Shown piece by piece: positions 15,998 to 25,299 of a DNA stretch of 64,000 nt. The position numbers were made by a program, and so were the translations under genes. Each line of letters opens with the position of its first letter. The stretch's first letter is position 1. Source of the DNA: Bacteroidota bacterium (GTDB taxonomy: Bacteria; Bacteroidota; Bacteroidia; Bacteroidales; Prolixibacteraceae). The stretch lies in contig JAHEYT010000025.1 in assembly GCA_023251455.1 (NCBI GenBank), positions 65,116 to 129,115 of the forward strand, written 5' to 3'. The notes below the pieces were generated by a model. That model was not told the DNA's origin, made no database searches, and saw nothing but the letters and a program-made list of their open reading frames with translations.

Positions 15998-18205
15998 ATG
16001 GAAGATTTCAGAAAGGGCATTTTACTGACCCTCGTTTTAAGTATGGCCGTATTGTTTCTTTTCTTTGGTCCTTTGCTGAAAGATCCTAACCATGTTTATT
16101 TTGCTTCCGGAGGCGATGGCTTGAAGTCTTATGCAGCATCGGTTTATCATCTTTCAAACGATAGCAGCCTGTTTCGGTCAACTATTCAGAATTATCCATA
16201 TGGCGAAATGGCATTTTTTGCCGATTGCCATCCCATGATTACCAATCCGGTAAAAATGCTGAGTAAAACTGGCATCGATTTCAGACCCTATTTAGTCGGA
16301 ATAATAAACCTGTTTATGCTTCTGTCGATTGTTTTCGCCGCCATTTTTATTTATCTGATTTTTACTGAACTAAAAGTTTCGTGGTGGTTTGCTGCCATTG
16401 CATCAGTTGGAATTTCGATGCTTTCGCCTCAGATTGGTCGTTTGGGAGGGCATTTTTCACTCAGTCATGTCATGTGGCTTCCAATGTTAATCTGGTTGCT
16501 GATGAAGTTCGATCGGCATAAATCTTATTGGCTTTCTGCTATAATTGGGTTTGTTACCTTTTTTGCTGCCGGAATGCACATGTACTTTTTTGCCTTATTC
16601 GGATTTTTATTTTTGTTTTACTGGAGTTACAGTCTGTATTCCAAACAGATGAATATCTGGAACTACCAATGGGTAATTCATCTTTTTATTCAGTTAATCC
16701 TTCCCCTGATATTGGTTCAACTCATTGTTGGCGCCAACAATACAATTACCGACCGAACTACCCATCCCTGGGGCTTTTTTGCCTATCGGGCGCATCCGGC
16801 TACCATTTTTCTACCGCTGCATAAACCTTATGCGACAGTTCTTAAGCAAATCGGAATGAAATACGATTACGAGTGGGAAGCATTCGCCTTTATTGGCTTG
16901 GTTGCCTTTATTGGCTTTATTGCCGGAGTTTACCAAATGATTATTCGGATCAGGAAAAAGCAGCAGTGGTGGAAGGTTTCCGGGAATAGTTTAATAACCA
17001 CTTTTTTCTGGGCATCGGTGGCTTCATTGTTGCTTTCATTCAGTATTCCATTCAATATGGGCTTAACTTTTTTGCTAGATTACCTTGGTCCAATCCAACA
17101 GTTGCGGGCATTGTCGCGTTTTTCATGGTTGTTTTTTTACCTGATCAATATTCTCGTTTTCTACGGAATATTTAGCCTGATGAAACGTGGAATCCGTATG
17201 AAAATTCTGGGCATTCTGGCTCTCATATTCTTAATCTACGACGGATATTTGAATGTGAATCAGTATGCACCCCGATTAAATAACCGGATTTCGGAACTTG
17301 ACGATACGGCCAATTTAATGCCTGAGAATGCATGGATTGGAAAGGTTCATCCTGAAAATTATCAGGCAGTGCTGCCTTTGCCTTATTTTCATGTGGGTTC
17401 TGAAAATGTGTGGCTCGAATCTAAATGCGACATGATGCGACAGTCGCTCATCGTTTCGTTGAAAAGTGGTTTGCCATCAATGGGAGTTGCCCTGAGCCGG
17501 ACTTCCATCTCGCAAACCTACAAAAGCCTGGAATTGGCTTGTATTCCTGTTTCTCCTTACCGGATTGAAAAGGACCTGCCCAATCAAAAACCTTTGTTGC
17601 TGATGGTCGATAATTGCAACAAACTAAATCCGTCAGAAAAGAATCTGGTCAATCAGGCTTCTCTGGTTTGGCAAGGGCCGAATTTTTCGATGTACAGTTT
17701 CCCGGTTAGCAGGCTCGACAGTCTTGCAGCAAATGGCCGGAAGTTGTTTGAAAACGAAATGCAGGATCTTTATAATGGAGAGGTTGACTCAACTCAGACT
17801 TTGTATTTCAATGGTTTTGAGAACACTCCTTTTCAGGGTGCATTTGCCGGATCTGGCGCATTTTCAGGAGAAATAAAGAATTGGAATAACCTTTTGAATG
17901 AGAAACTGGAAAGTGGACTTCCTGGTGATTCCTGTGAAGTTTTGTTTTGGGCAAAAGGCTTTGAAACAGATTTGTTTGCACGTTCTATTTTCGAATTTGT
18001 GCAGAAAGATGGTGATCAGACGGTGAATTATAAATATGATCAGTTTCAGCGATACTTTTGCTCGCTCAGCGACGGTTGGATGCGTATCCGGATTCCTTTT
18101 GTGCTGAAAACCGCCAGCGACAGGGTGATGCTTTCGGTTCGGAACGAAGATTTAAAACATTTTCAGTTGGTGGTTGATGATCTGTTGATTCGGAAGAAAC
18201 TATGA
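15998..18205 (+). CDS. large multi-pass membrane protein, GT-C-like architecture
   Basis: 735 residues. Residues 1-430 contain about 10-12 hydrophobic segments; the first periplasmic loop carries SGGDGLKSYAASVYHL and FADCHPMITNP. The last 300 residues are soluble and may be periplasmic. This layout (long first loop with Asp residues, many helices, C-terminal globular part) resembles GT-C glycosyltransferases and YfhO-like proteins that move lipid-linked sugars, but I do not recognise a specific family. A consensus -7 element precedes it, so it probably starts its own transcript. It is convergent with a lipoprotein gene 13 bases downstream. A second GT-C-like gene lies nearby on the other strand. 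Confidence 0.75.
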   Translation: MEDFRKGILLTLVLSMAVLFLFFGPLLKDPNHVYFASGGDGLKSYAASVYHLSNDSSLFRSTIQNYPYGEMAFFADCHPMITNPVKMLSKTGIDFRPYLVGIINLFMLLSIVFAAIFIYLIFTELKVSWWFAAIASVGISMLSPQIGRLGGHFSLSHVMWLPMLIWLLMKFDRHKSYWLSAIIGFVTFFAAGMHMYFFALFGFLFLFYWSYSLYSKQMNIWNYQWVIHLFIQLILPLILVQLIVGANNTITDRTTHPWGFFAYRAHPATIFLPLHKPYATVLKQIGMKYDYEWEAFAFIGLVAFIGFIAGVYQMIIRIRKKQQWWKVSGNSLITTFFWASVASLLLSFSIPFNMGLTFLLDYLGPIQQLRALSRFSWLFFYLINILVFYGIFSLMKRGIRMKILGILALIFLIYDGYLNVNQYAPRLNNRISELDDTANLMPENAWIGKVHPENYQAVLPLPYFHVGSENVWLESKCDMMRQSLIVSLKSGLPSMGVALSRTSISQTYKSLELACIPVSPYRIEKDLPNQKPLLLMVDNCNKLNPSEKNLVNQASLVWQGPNFSMYSFPVSRLDSLAANGRKLFENEMQDLYNGEVDSTQTLYFNGFENTPFQGAFAGSGAFSGEIKNWNNLLNEKLESGLPGDSCEVLFWAKGFETDLFARSIFEFVQKDGDQTVNYKYDQFQRYFCSLSDGWMRIRIPFVLKTASDRVMLSVRNEDLKHFQLVVDDLLIRKKL

Positions 18206-18218
18206 CCCTATTCTGTAA

Positions 18219-18881
18219 TTATCTTTTTAGCTTTTTCCCTTTGATTTTACTCCAATAACGTGCAAGTCTTGAGTAATAATAATATACGCTGTCCTCAGTG
18301 AATGATACGTTTGTCCATTCACTTCCGTCATTTCTTCCAAATTTATTTTCCTTATAATATTTCAATTCATTAAATACAATAATATTTGAAAATAATTGAC
18401 TTTTATAGACTGTTATTGTATCCCTTTCTCTTTTATGGAGTATTTCCCAGTTTGAATTTACTACTTGAGGCCAAGAATTATCAATATCACAAATGTAATC
18501 TCCGATAAAATCATTTCTGTAATCATATTTTAGAGAATCAATAGTATCCTTTAAAATAATCGAGGAAAAGTCAAGTTGCTTTAAATTTGAATCCTTTATT
18601 GTCACTGAAATTTTTAAATCTTCAACAAGATTTACAACAAATGGTCCACTACCAGTAAAAGTATCAGGTAAAATCCATTTATAAGAATAAAGCCCATTTC
18701 CTTCTTTTGGAGATAGTTCAAAACTAAGTGAGGTACTATCGTTAGGGTAGCAAATTAATTTGTTAATTAGCAAATCAGCCTTAAAATCAGATCTTGGAGC
18801 CTCGGTTAGATCTTTTTTACAGCTAATGAGTAATCCAAAGCCTGTTAAAGTGATGAGAAGAAGTATTACCCTGATTTTCAT
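18219..18881 (-). CDS. lipoprotein of unknown function
   Basis: 220 residues. A lipoprotein signal peptide ends at the lipobox LLISC, with Cys at residue 21. The mature part starts KKDLTEAPRSDF, followed by a region with an Ig-like strand pattern (SFELSPKEGNGLYSYKWILPDTFTGSG, a PKD-like fragment), and then a beta-rich, Tyr-rich domain. It is probably anchored in the outer membrane or periplasm. No family name can be given. It is 47 bases downstream of the GT39-like gene on the same strand. Confidence 0.7.
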   Translation of the reverse strand: MKIRVILLLITLTGFGLLISCKKDLTEAPRSDFKADLLINKLICYPNDSTSLSFELSPKEGNGLYSYKWILPDTFTGSGPFVVNLVEDLKISVTIKDSNLKQLDFSSIILKDTIDSLKYDYRNDFIGDYICDIDNSWPQVVNSNWEILHKRERDTITVYKSQLFSNIIVFNELKYYKENKFGRNDGSEWTNVSFTEDSVYYYYSRLARYWSKIKGKKLKR

Positions 18882-18928
18882 ATTTAAAGGTAATTAATTG
18901 CATCTATATTCAATTAGTTCGTTCTTTT

Positions 18929-20542
18929 TTATTCTTCATTTTTAAGTCTGTAAATCTTTATTCCCTTGTATTCTCCAATCTGGTTACTGATAAAAGGGGC
19001 AACATCGTCGCGAAGCAGGTTTTCATCACCTTGCACAATCAGGTATCTGGCGCCAAGTCCAATTTTGCGCTCGGTCCTTTTTACTCCTTCATAATTGTTC
19101 CAATAATGATAATCGGTAAACCCCTTTTGTTGCAGTAAGGTCAGGGTTATGTTTGGCGATTCATCAGGAATGGAAATAACTTTGTCGTCGAATTTTATGC
19201 CCAGGCTTCGGATGTAAGGAGTGATTCCTTCAAACTTTCCCCGACGAAGCTCCCAATCCCAATAACAATAGTCCCAATAATCCTGTACCCGTTTTGGTAA
19301 TGGAATATTATTGGTAACCATCTTATCCTTTGGGTTGTAGTGATCCCTAGTTATTACGACACTGTAATTAAGTGACAGCCCTAATAATAAGAATGCCAGC
19401 GATTTGGTTATTGTCGAATTGAACACTTTTAACGACAAACCTTTCATCGTTGTTAAAAAAGTAAGGATTATGGCAGGTATAATAACTGTTGCATCTATTA
19501 AGAAGTACTCATGGGCATCCATCGCTTCAAAAAACAGAAGAATAAACATTACAACGCCTAAAAACAGGATTGATGTTATTAAAAGTAAGGTCGTGTTCGT
19601 TTTTCTCCATAGAAAAATTGAAGTAGCGAATAGTCCGGCTAATGCTATTAAAGCGAAGGGATTCAAGAAGTAGATAATTGTATTTGTATATACAACATCT
19701 AAAATCTTCTGAATGTGTTCAGAAGTTAAATTCCATATCGGGATAATATCCTGACGGAATAATCCATCTGCATTTCTTGCATTGTAGCTTTTGGAAAAGA
19801 GATACCATGAGAATATCATTACAAACACAAAAATAACAGAACCCAACTGCATTAAAATTGCTTTTCTCAGTTGCTTAATTCGTCGAATATTCTGAAGAAA
19901 AAAGATCGCATTGATAGCCAGAAAAACGAAAAGGCTCGATATTTTCAGAAGTGCTCCAATAGCGAACAGCAGTGTTGCCAGAATTAGAAATTGAAATTTT
20001 GATGAAGTATAGTATTTGTAATAATAATAGGTTGCAATGAGGGCGAACCCGAGTGCCGGAATGTTCGGGATAAAGTTAAAACCATAATAACCCAGTAGTG
20101 GCGATGAAAACATTAACAGACTAACAAGGAATGACCAGAAATGATCTTGAAGTATCTCGTATGAAAGTTTGTATAAATAGAACAAGCCGATAAGCAGGAT
20201 GATTAAATTCATTAATCGGGGTACAACTGGATTTACTCCTGTCAGCTTCCAGATTTTTGCTGAAAAGTAGTACAGAACCGGGAACTCACTTACCGTTTTA
20301 CCTCCTTTGTCTTCTAATTCAAACAGTACCGATGGTTCCAGAAGCTTGTTGTTTTCATAGTAGTAATTTAAAGCGAAGGCATAACTGTCGCTTTGCCGGT
20401 ACATGTGCCGTGAAAACGGACCTTTGTTTGCGACTTGCCCGTAGCCCATCAAGTAAAATAATCCAACAGAAATAATCAGGAAAAGACTGATAGGTATGAG
20501 TTTCTTACAGAATCCCGGATGTGAGAGTTTGAATTTGATCAT
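18929..20542 (-). CDS. GT39/ArnT-like membrane glycosyltransferase
   Basis: 537 residues with an N-terminal helix, about 10-11 further membrane segments and a C-terminal soluble tail. The first periplasmic loop, KGPFSRHMYRQSDSYAFALNYYYENNKLLEPSV, fits the GT-C fold of the PMT/ArnT group, where the acidic residue of the first loop is catalytic. Such proteins transfer sugars from polyprenyl-phosphate donors to periplasmic acceptors. The acceptor here is unknown. The start at 20542 gives a natural N-terminus just before the first helix. Divergent from the methyltransferase gene. Confidence 0.8.
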   Translation of the reverse strand: MIKFKLSHPGFCKKLIPISLFLIISVGLFYLMGYGQVANKGPFSRHMYRQSDSYAFALNYYYENNKLLEPSVLFELEDKGGKTVSEFPVLYYFSAKIWKLTGVNPVVPRLMNLIILLIGLFYLYKLSYEILQDHFWSFLVSLLMFSSPLLGYYGFNFIPNIPALGFALIATYYYYKYYTSSKFQFLILATLLFAIGALLKISSLFVFLAINAIFFLQNIRRIKQLRKAILMQLGSVIFVFVMIFSWYLFSKSYNARNADGLFRQDIIPIWNLTSEHIQKILDVVYTNTIIYFLNPFALIALAGLFATSIFLWRKTNTTLLLITSILFLGVVMFILLFFEAMDAHEYFLIDATVIIPAIILTFLTTMKGLSLKVFNSTITKSLAFLLLGLSLNYSVVITRDHYNPKDKMVTNNIPLPKRVQDYWDYCYWDWELRRGKFEGITPYIRSLGIKFDDKVISIPDESPNITLTLLQQKGFTDYHYWNNYEGVKRTERKIGLGARYLIVQGDENLLRDDVAPFISNQIGEYKGIKIYRLKNEE

Positions 20543-20806
20543 GAATTTAAATTCAATATGAAAGGCTTTCTAAAAAGATTAGAATTTCAGTTTTTTATCT
20601 AGAAACAGTTGCTGGCCATTGTAATACGCTAAAAACCAGTAAATATTGTCCGAACATCTTATTTATCTATGGGTAGCTGGTCGTTCTTGTTTTCATTGTA
20701 AAGGTAACTCTATTCTGTCTTTTTATGTAGGATGAAACTAAAAACAACTTGAAAATAAATGTTTTGATAAATTTTGATTTTTACGGAGGTTCATCATTCG
20801 ATAGGA

Positions 20807-20840
20807 TTGCCAAAATGCCATATCTTTTGGGCAATTTTTT
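20807..20840 (+). terminator. orphan terminator-like hairpin
   Basis: ATTGCCAAAA and TTTTGGGCAAT pair with one bulged base and run into TTTTTT. No annotated gene points into it from the left, since the neighbour at 20542 is transcribed away. Confidence 0.45.
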
Positions 20841-20871
20841 GGTGCCTCAAGCAGTTTCCTTCTTATCTTGC
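20838..20871 (+). promoter_or_regulatory. probable methyltransferase promoter
   Basis: TTTG at 20838-20841, 22 bases, then TATCTTGC at 20864-20871 (one mismatch from TATCTTTG at the seventh base), 53 bases before the methyltransferase ATG. Confidence 0.45.
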
Positions 20872-20923
20872 GACATCATTTTTGAATGTGGCATCCCAAT
20901 TTTAAATCAAAATAGATTTACAG

Positions 20924-21676
20924 ATGTTTGAAAACTTTCCCAAAAAACGAACAGTATTATCTCCGGAATTTCAGAAGATTTATTCCGAACACTATAAAAA
21001 TAACCGCGAAGGATCAACTTCAGCATCTTCCCTGGCTCAAAAGATGGAAGCCTGGCTACACCGAAAAGTTGCCAAAGATGTCATTGGTGTTCAGGATAAA
21101 TCAACTTTGGAGATTGGTGCCGGAACTCTAAATCAATTGATGTATGAGCAAACTATGCCTTACGATATCATCGAACCTTTTTCTGAACTATACATCAATT
21201 CAAAATTCAAAGATCAAGTCAACGAAGTATTTCAGGATATTGATGATATTGCTGATTCGAATAAATACGACCGTATAACATCTGTTGCGACATTCGAGCA
21301 TATCATTGATTTGCCTAAAGTTGTGGCTAAAACGTGCCTGCTCCTCAACGAAAGCGGTACGTTACGGGTTTCGATTCCCAATGAGGGTACTTTTCTATGG
21401 AAATTGGGATACAAATTAACAACAGGCATCGAATTCAAACTAAAATATGGTTTGGATTACAGTGTTTTAATGAATCACGAACATGTGAATACTGCCGATG
21501 AGATAGAGCAGGTATTGAAGTATTTCTATGATAATGTGAAATGTTCGTGTTTCGGGATAAGCAGAAAAATTGCCTTTTACCGGTTTTATGAATGCTCGAA
21601 GCCCGGAATCGAAAATGCGCAGAAATATTTAAAATCTCTTGATAGGATTAAAGAAAAAACTCTGATCAACGGATAG
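20924..21676 (+). CDS. class I SAM-dependent methyltransferase
   Basis: 250 residues. Motif I is TLEIGAGT near residue 63, the SAM-binding glycine loop; the acidic end of strand 2 is YDIIEPFSE; motif post-I/IV is ITSVATFEHIIDLPKVVAKTCLLL, the usual Methyltransf_11 order; then LRVSIPNEG. No membrane segment. Members of this group often modify sugars or lipid intermediates, and its neighbours are membrane glycosyltransferases, so a glycan substrate is possible but unproven. Stands as a single gene. Confidence 0.82.
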   Translation: MFENFPKKRTVLSPEFQKIYSEHYKNNREGSTSASSLAQKMEAWLHRKVAKDVIGVQDKSTLEIGAGTLNQLMYEQTMPYDIIEPFSELYINSKFKDQVNEVFQDIDDIADSNKYDRITSVATFEHIIDLPKVVAKTCLLLNESGTLRVSIPNEGTFLWKLGYKLTTGIEFKLKYGLDYSVLMNHEHVNTADEIEQVLKYFYDNVKCSCFGISRKIAFYRFYECSKPGIENAQKYLKSLDRIKEKTLING

Positions 21677-21895
21677 AAAAAATAAACTAAAGTTTAAATC
21701 TTAGCACGCCATGACATAACGCAAACTATCCGCAATCAGAGTTTATATCAATCTTTTCGACTGTTTTGGCAGTCACGAGATAATAACAACTTTAATTGCA
21801 GACTTGTTTTCGCGATACGGATAATAAGGGAAATATTACCACAACCCAACTGGAAGTTCAGCGGATTAGTAATTGAATTTTGCCTGAAACCTGCT

Positions 21896-23059
21896 TTAGT
21901 AACGCGGAACCGCATAATTCAAAACATCTTCCCTGGTAATTATTTTATCGCATAAAATAATCAGTCGTTCAACCACATTTCTGAATTCGCGGATATTTCC
22001 CGTCCAGCGCAACTTTTGTAACTCGCCGATGGCCTCCGGTTCAATTGCCTTTTTGGGAATCCCATATTCAGTACAAATCAGGTCGATAAAGTATTCACAA
22101 AGCACAGGGATGTCTTCAATACGATCGTTTAAATCTGGAACATGAATCAGAATGACACTCAAACGATGGTATAAATCTTCGCGGAAATTATTCACTTCAA
22201 TCTCGTGGGCAAGGTTTTTATTGGTGGCAGCGATCACCCGAACATCTACTTTTATTTGTGCATCGCCTCCAACGCGCGTAATGATGCTTTCTTGAAGAGC
22301 CCGCAAAACCTTGGCTTGCGCCGAAAGACTCATGTCGCCAATTTCATCCAGAAAAATAGTTCCTCCGGTTGCCTGTTCAAATTTGCCTTTTCGCTGTTTG
22401 ATTGCCGAAGTAAAAGCTCCTTTTTCATGTCCGAACAGTTCACTTTCAATTAATTCTGAAGGAATTGCAGCGCAGTTTACTTCAATAAACGGACCTTCAG
22501 CCCGGTTGCTTTTTTCGTGCAAACGGCGGGCAACCAATTCTTTGCCGGTTCCATTCGATCCGGTAATCAAAACACGGGCGTCGGTAGCAGCGACACGGTC
22601 GACCATATCCTTCACCTTTTGAATGGATGCCGAGTTTCCAACAATATCGAAGCGTTTGTTGGCCTTTTTTCTCAATACTTTGGTCTCGGTAATGAGCGTT
22701 GATTTGTCCATCGCATTGCGCAAAGTAATCAGCAGGCGGTTCAAGTCGAGCGGTTTTTCGATGAAGTCGAAAGCTCCTTTTTTGATCGATTCAACAGCTG
22801 TGTCAATGTTTCCATGTCCCGAAATCATTACAACCGGAATGTCAGGTTTCAATTCTTCAACCTTCTGCAATACTTCAATACCATCCATTCCGGGCATTTT
22901 AATATCGCATAAAATCACATCAAAATCTTTGGTTTGTAACAGTTCCAATGCCTTAAACCCATCTTCGGCCAGCTCAACAGTATATTTCTCGAATTCTAAA
23001 ATGTCTTTTAAAGTGTTGCGAATGCTGCGTTCGTCATCAATGACTAATATTCTTGACAT
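21896..23059 (-). CDS. sigma-54 response regulator lacking a DNA-binding domain
   Basis: 387 residues. Residues 1-115 are a receiver domain with acidic pocket D8-D9, phospho-acceptor D52 (CDIKMPG) and K102. Residues 140-375 are the AAA+ sigma-54 activator domain: Walker A GSNGTGKE (167-174), the sigma-54 contact loop as GAFTSA (214-219, normally GAFTGA), Walker B TIFLDEIGD, and arginine fingers near FREDLYHRL (293-300). The protein ends at 387, straight after the AAA+ lid (ILCDKIITREDVLNYAVPRY), with no Fis-type helix-turn-helix. It may activate sigma-54 from solution, as FlgR and CtcC-type proteins do. No sensor kinase gene is adjacent. Confidence 0.93.
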   Translation of the reverse strand: MSRILVIDDERSIRNTLKDILEFEKYTVELAEDGFKALELLQTKDFDVILCDIKMPGMDGIEVLQKVEELKPDIPVVMISGHGNIDTAVESIKKGAFDFIEKPLDLNRLLITLRNAMDKSTLITETKVLRKKANKRFDIVGNSASIQKVKDMVDRVAATDARVLITGSNGTGKELVARRLHEKSNRAEGPFIEVNCAAIPSELIESELFGHEKGAFTSAIKQRKGKFEQATGGTIFLDEIGDMSLSAQAKVLRALQESIITRVGGDAQIKVDVRVIAATNKNLAHEIEVNNFREDLYHRLSVILIHVPDLNDRIEDIPVLCEYFIDLICTEYGIPKKAIEPEAIGELQKLRWTGNIREFRNVVERLIILCDKIITREDVLNYAVPRY

Positions 23060-23093
23060 GCTTCTGTTTTTTACTGAAAATTATTGCCCGAAT

Positions 23094-24011
23094 TTAGTTG
23101 AAAATACGGTCGTATAAAATACCTTCCCGCAGGGCAAAGTCGGTTTGGTAAATATTTTTGATTTTTAAATGCTCAATAACCAGTTTTATAAACAAAACAG
23201 AAGGAACAATCATCTCGATTCGTATGGATTCCATTCCTTTCATTCCCATTCTTTCAACAGTCGTTGATTTGATCAGGATTTCATAAATCCGGTTGAAATC
23301 TTCCATTTCAACTTCTTGTTTAATCCTGGTTTTTGTTCCGGGATCGGTTTGGTCAATGATATCGGCCAGTGTGTCGAAAGCTCCTGAACAGCCTATCAGT
23401 AGTGGGATTTGAACATTGTTCATCTGCTCCCAAAGCAGCTCCAACCGACTGCTGAACCATTCATTGATTTGTACAATCTCTTCCGGAGTAATGGGGTTGG
23501 AGGGAGCTATTTGTTCAATGATACGAGCCATTCCCAATGGAAAACTCTGTTTCCAGATTGGTTCGTTATTCTTGGTCAGGATAAATTCATTGCTGCCGCC
23601 GCCAATATCCAGAATAAGCGAATGGTCATCTATTTTGCCAAAAGCCAGTTTTACCCCGTCGAAAATCAGTTGAGCTTCCTTTTCTCCGGAAATAATTTGC
23701 AGTTCAAGCCCTGTATTCGCTTTAATTTGCTGCTGAAACCAATCTTTGTTGGTTGCTTCGCGAATGGCTGAAGTGGCGATTATTATTATTTCAGAAACGT
23801 TGAAATTGCCAATTCGTTCCTGATGTTTTTGGATTGCCAAAATGGCCCGTTCCAGTCCATCTTCAGTCAGCTTGTTTTTGTCGATACCGTTTTTACCTAG
23901 CTTTACAACCTCTTTCCCTTGATATAGAATTTGATAGGATTTATCCTGATACTCTGCGATTAGTAAGTTGCAGGTGTTGGTTCCGAGATCGATGACGGCG
24001 ATTTGTTTCAT
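23094..24011 (-). CDS. Ppx/GppA family phosphatase
   Basis: About 305 residues from the ATG at 24011 (MKQIAVIDLGTNTCNLLIAE); a start six codons upstream is also open but lies outside family similarity. Actin-like ATPase fold: phosphate 1 motif DLGTNTCNL, connect motif ATSAIREATN, phosphate 2 motif ILDIGGGSNEFI, and the catalytic Glu in that region. The family cleaves polyphosphate or the pppGpp 5'-phosphate. The length fits the two-domain form without the C-terminal HD domain. It is 34 bases upstream of the sigma-54 regulator on the same strand and may be co-transcribed with it. Confidence 0.9.
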   Translation of the reverse strand: MKQIAVIDLGTNTCNLLIAEYQDKSYQILYQGKEVVKLGKNGIDKNKLTEDGLERAILAIQKHQERIGNFNVSEIIIIATSAIREATNKDWFQQQIKANTGLELQIISGEKEAQLIFDGVKLAFGKIDDHSLILDIGGGSNEFILTKNNEPIWKQSFPLGMARIIEQIAPSNPITPEEIVQINEWFSSRLELLWEQMNNVQIPLLIGCSGAFDTLADIIDQTDPGTKTRIKQEVEMEDFNRIYEILIKSTTVERMGMKGMESIRIEMIVPSVLFIKLVIEHLKIKNIYQTDFALREGILYDRIFN

Positions 24012-24038
24012 GTACTCTAAAGGTTTCAATAGGTATTA

Positions 24039-24140
24039 AACCACATAGACACATAGATCACATAGTTTTTTGTTTATTTATGAAGTCCTTTGTGTTTATG
24101 AGTTTCATAATAATATTTCCTCTGTGTGAGAAAACCCCAA
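24039..24140. repeat. ACCACATAGACACATAG-type dispersed inverted repeat
   Basis: ACCACATAGACACATAGATCACATAG at the left, and degenerate inverse copies (CTTTGTGTTTATGAGTTTCAT, CCTCTGTGTGAG) at the right. The same family occurs at 47237-47298 and 58884-58948. Non-coding. Confidence 0.6.
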
Positions 24141-24240
24141 TCATGGAAATAGGTCAATCAATTGGTGCGACAATGTCGCAATTATTTTATTTCCAAATGC
24201 TACCCATTTTGAACGATTTTCAAGCATATAATGAAAAACA

Positions 24241-24266
24241 AAAAAGGCCGGTAAAACCAGCCTTTT
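24241..24266 (-). terminator. terminator after cysK
   Basis: Minus-strand AAAAGGCTGGT pairs with ACCGGCCTTTT (one G-T pair) around a TTT loop, followed by T. Confidence 0.85.
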
Positions 24267-24287
24267 GTATTGATGTTTTTTCCAATA

Positions 24288-25199
24288 TTAAAATAATCCT
24301 TCAATAGACAAGTAGCGTTCGCCGGTATCGTAAGCAAAAGTGAGTATTTTTGAACCTACGGGCAGTTCCTGAATTTTCTTTGCAACAGCTGCAAGCGAAG
24401 CTCCTGAAGAGATTCCAACAAACAAACCTTCTTCTTTTGCAGCACGACGTGCATAGTCAAAAGCATCGTCTTTCGAAATCTGGATAGTTCCATCAATTGC
24501 CTGAGTGTGCAAGTTTACAGGAATAAAACCAGCGCCAATTCCCTGGATTGGGTGTGGGCCAGGATTTCCGCCACTGATTACCGGCGATAATTCAGGCTCA
24601 ACGGCAAAAGTTTTCAGATTTGGAAATTTCTGTTTCAATACTTCGCTAACTCCGGTAATGTGTCCGCCGGTTCCAACTCCGGTGATCAGGTAGTCGAATC
24701 CTTCCGGGAAGTCGGCCAGAATTTCCTGTGCAGTATTCTGTTTGTGTGCTTCAATATTTGCAGCATTGTCAAATTGTGAAGGTATCCAGGCATCAGGTGT
24801 TTCTGTTGCCAGTTCAACGGCTTTGGCAATGGCACCCTTCATGCCCAATTCGCGTGGAGTCAAAACAAGCTCTGCGCCATATGCGGTAAGGATTCTGCGA
24901 CGTTCGATACTCATCGATTCAGGCATAACCAAAATCAGTTTGTACTTTTTCACTGCTGCAACCAGCGCCAGGCCAATCCCGGTATTTCCTGAAGTTGGTT
25001 CAATCAGGACACTTCCTGTTTTCAGGATTCCTTTTGCTTCGGCATCTTCAACCATTGCAAGTGCTATGCGGTCTTTAATGCTGCCACCCGGATTGGTTTT
25101 TTCTACTTTTACATACACTTCGTATCCGGCAGGATACAGATTGTTGATTCTTACCAGGGGACTATTTCCGATGGTTTCCAAGATGTTGTTTACTTTCAT
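24288..25199 (-). CDS. cysK: cysteine synthase A (O-acetylserine sulfhydrylase)
   Basis: 303 residues, the usual length. PLP-binding Lys42 lies in PGGSIKDR, the substrate-binding asparagine loop is [12 protein letters not shown], and the PLP-phosphate loop is [11 protein letters not shown]; the C-terminal SSGASLAA segment is conserved. It makes cysteine from O-acetylserine and sulfide in the cytosol. It has its own terminator, and upstream a leader with a Cys-codon-rich peptide and a transcription terminator that would put expression under cysteine control. No cysE partner is nearby. Start agrees with [18 protein letters not shown]. Confidence 0.97.
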   Translation of the reverse strand: MKVNNILETIGNSPLVRINNLYPAGYEVYVKVEKTNPGGSIKDRIALAMVEDAEAKGILKTGSVLIEPTSGNTGIGLALVAAVKKYKLILVMPESMSIERRRILTAYGAELVLTPRELGMKGAIAKAVELATETPDAWIPSQFDNAANIEAHKQNTAQEILADFPEGFDYLITGVGTGGHITGVSEVLKQKFPNLKTFAVEPELSPVISGGNPGPHPIQGIGAGFIPVNLHTQAIDGTIQISKDDAFDYARRAAKEEGLFVGISSGASLAAVAKKIQELPVGSKILTFAYDTGERYLSIEGLF

Positions 25200-25243
25200 T
25201 TTATTGTGATATTTAGGGTTGTAATCTTTTTAGTGCTATAAAC

Positions 25244-25273
25244 AAAAAAAGCCTTCCGGGGTTCGGAAGGCTT
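25244..25273 (-). terminator. leader terminator (attenuator) before cysK
   Basis: Minus-strand AAGCCTTCCG and CGGAAGGCTT form a perfect 10-bp stem around a 5-base loop, followed by a run of 7 T. It lies 27 bases past the leader-peptide stop codon and 45 bases before the cysK ATG. It would also stop transcripts arriving from the ABC genes upstream. Confidence 0.85.
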
Positions 25274-25299
25274 CGATATAAAATCTCTTTTTATGTATT

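Larger units (their letters stand above)
20543..20923. other. 381-base divergent intergenic region
   Basis: It contains a short hairpin with a following T run (20807-20840) and, after it, a plausible plus-strand promoter. A 60-codon open frame crosses both and resembles nothing, so I regard the region as non-coding. Confidence 0.5.

Noticed and set aside
20749..20931. 60-codon frame before the methyltransferase
   Set aside because: It crosses a terminator-like hairpin and the probable promoter, overlaps the methyltransferase start, and resembles nothing.
24080..24307. 75-codon frame between the phosphatase and cysK
   Set aside because: It overlaps a dispersed repeat, the cysK terminator and the cysK 3' end.
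25244..25273. Hairpin as a simple terminator of the ABC transporter operon only
   Set aside because: It lies about 170 bases past that operon's stop, after a cysK-proximal promoter-like element and the Cys leader ORF. It may serve both, but the attenuator reading explains more of the sequence.
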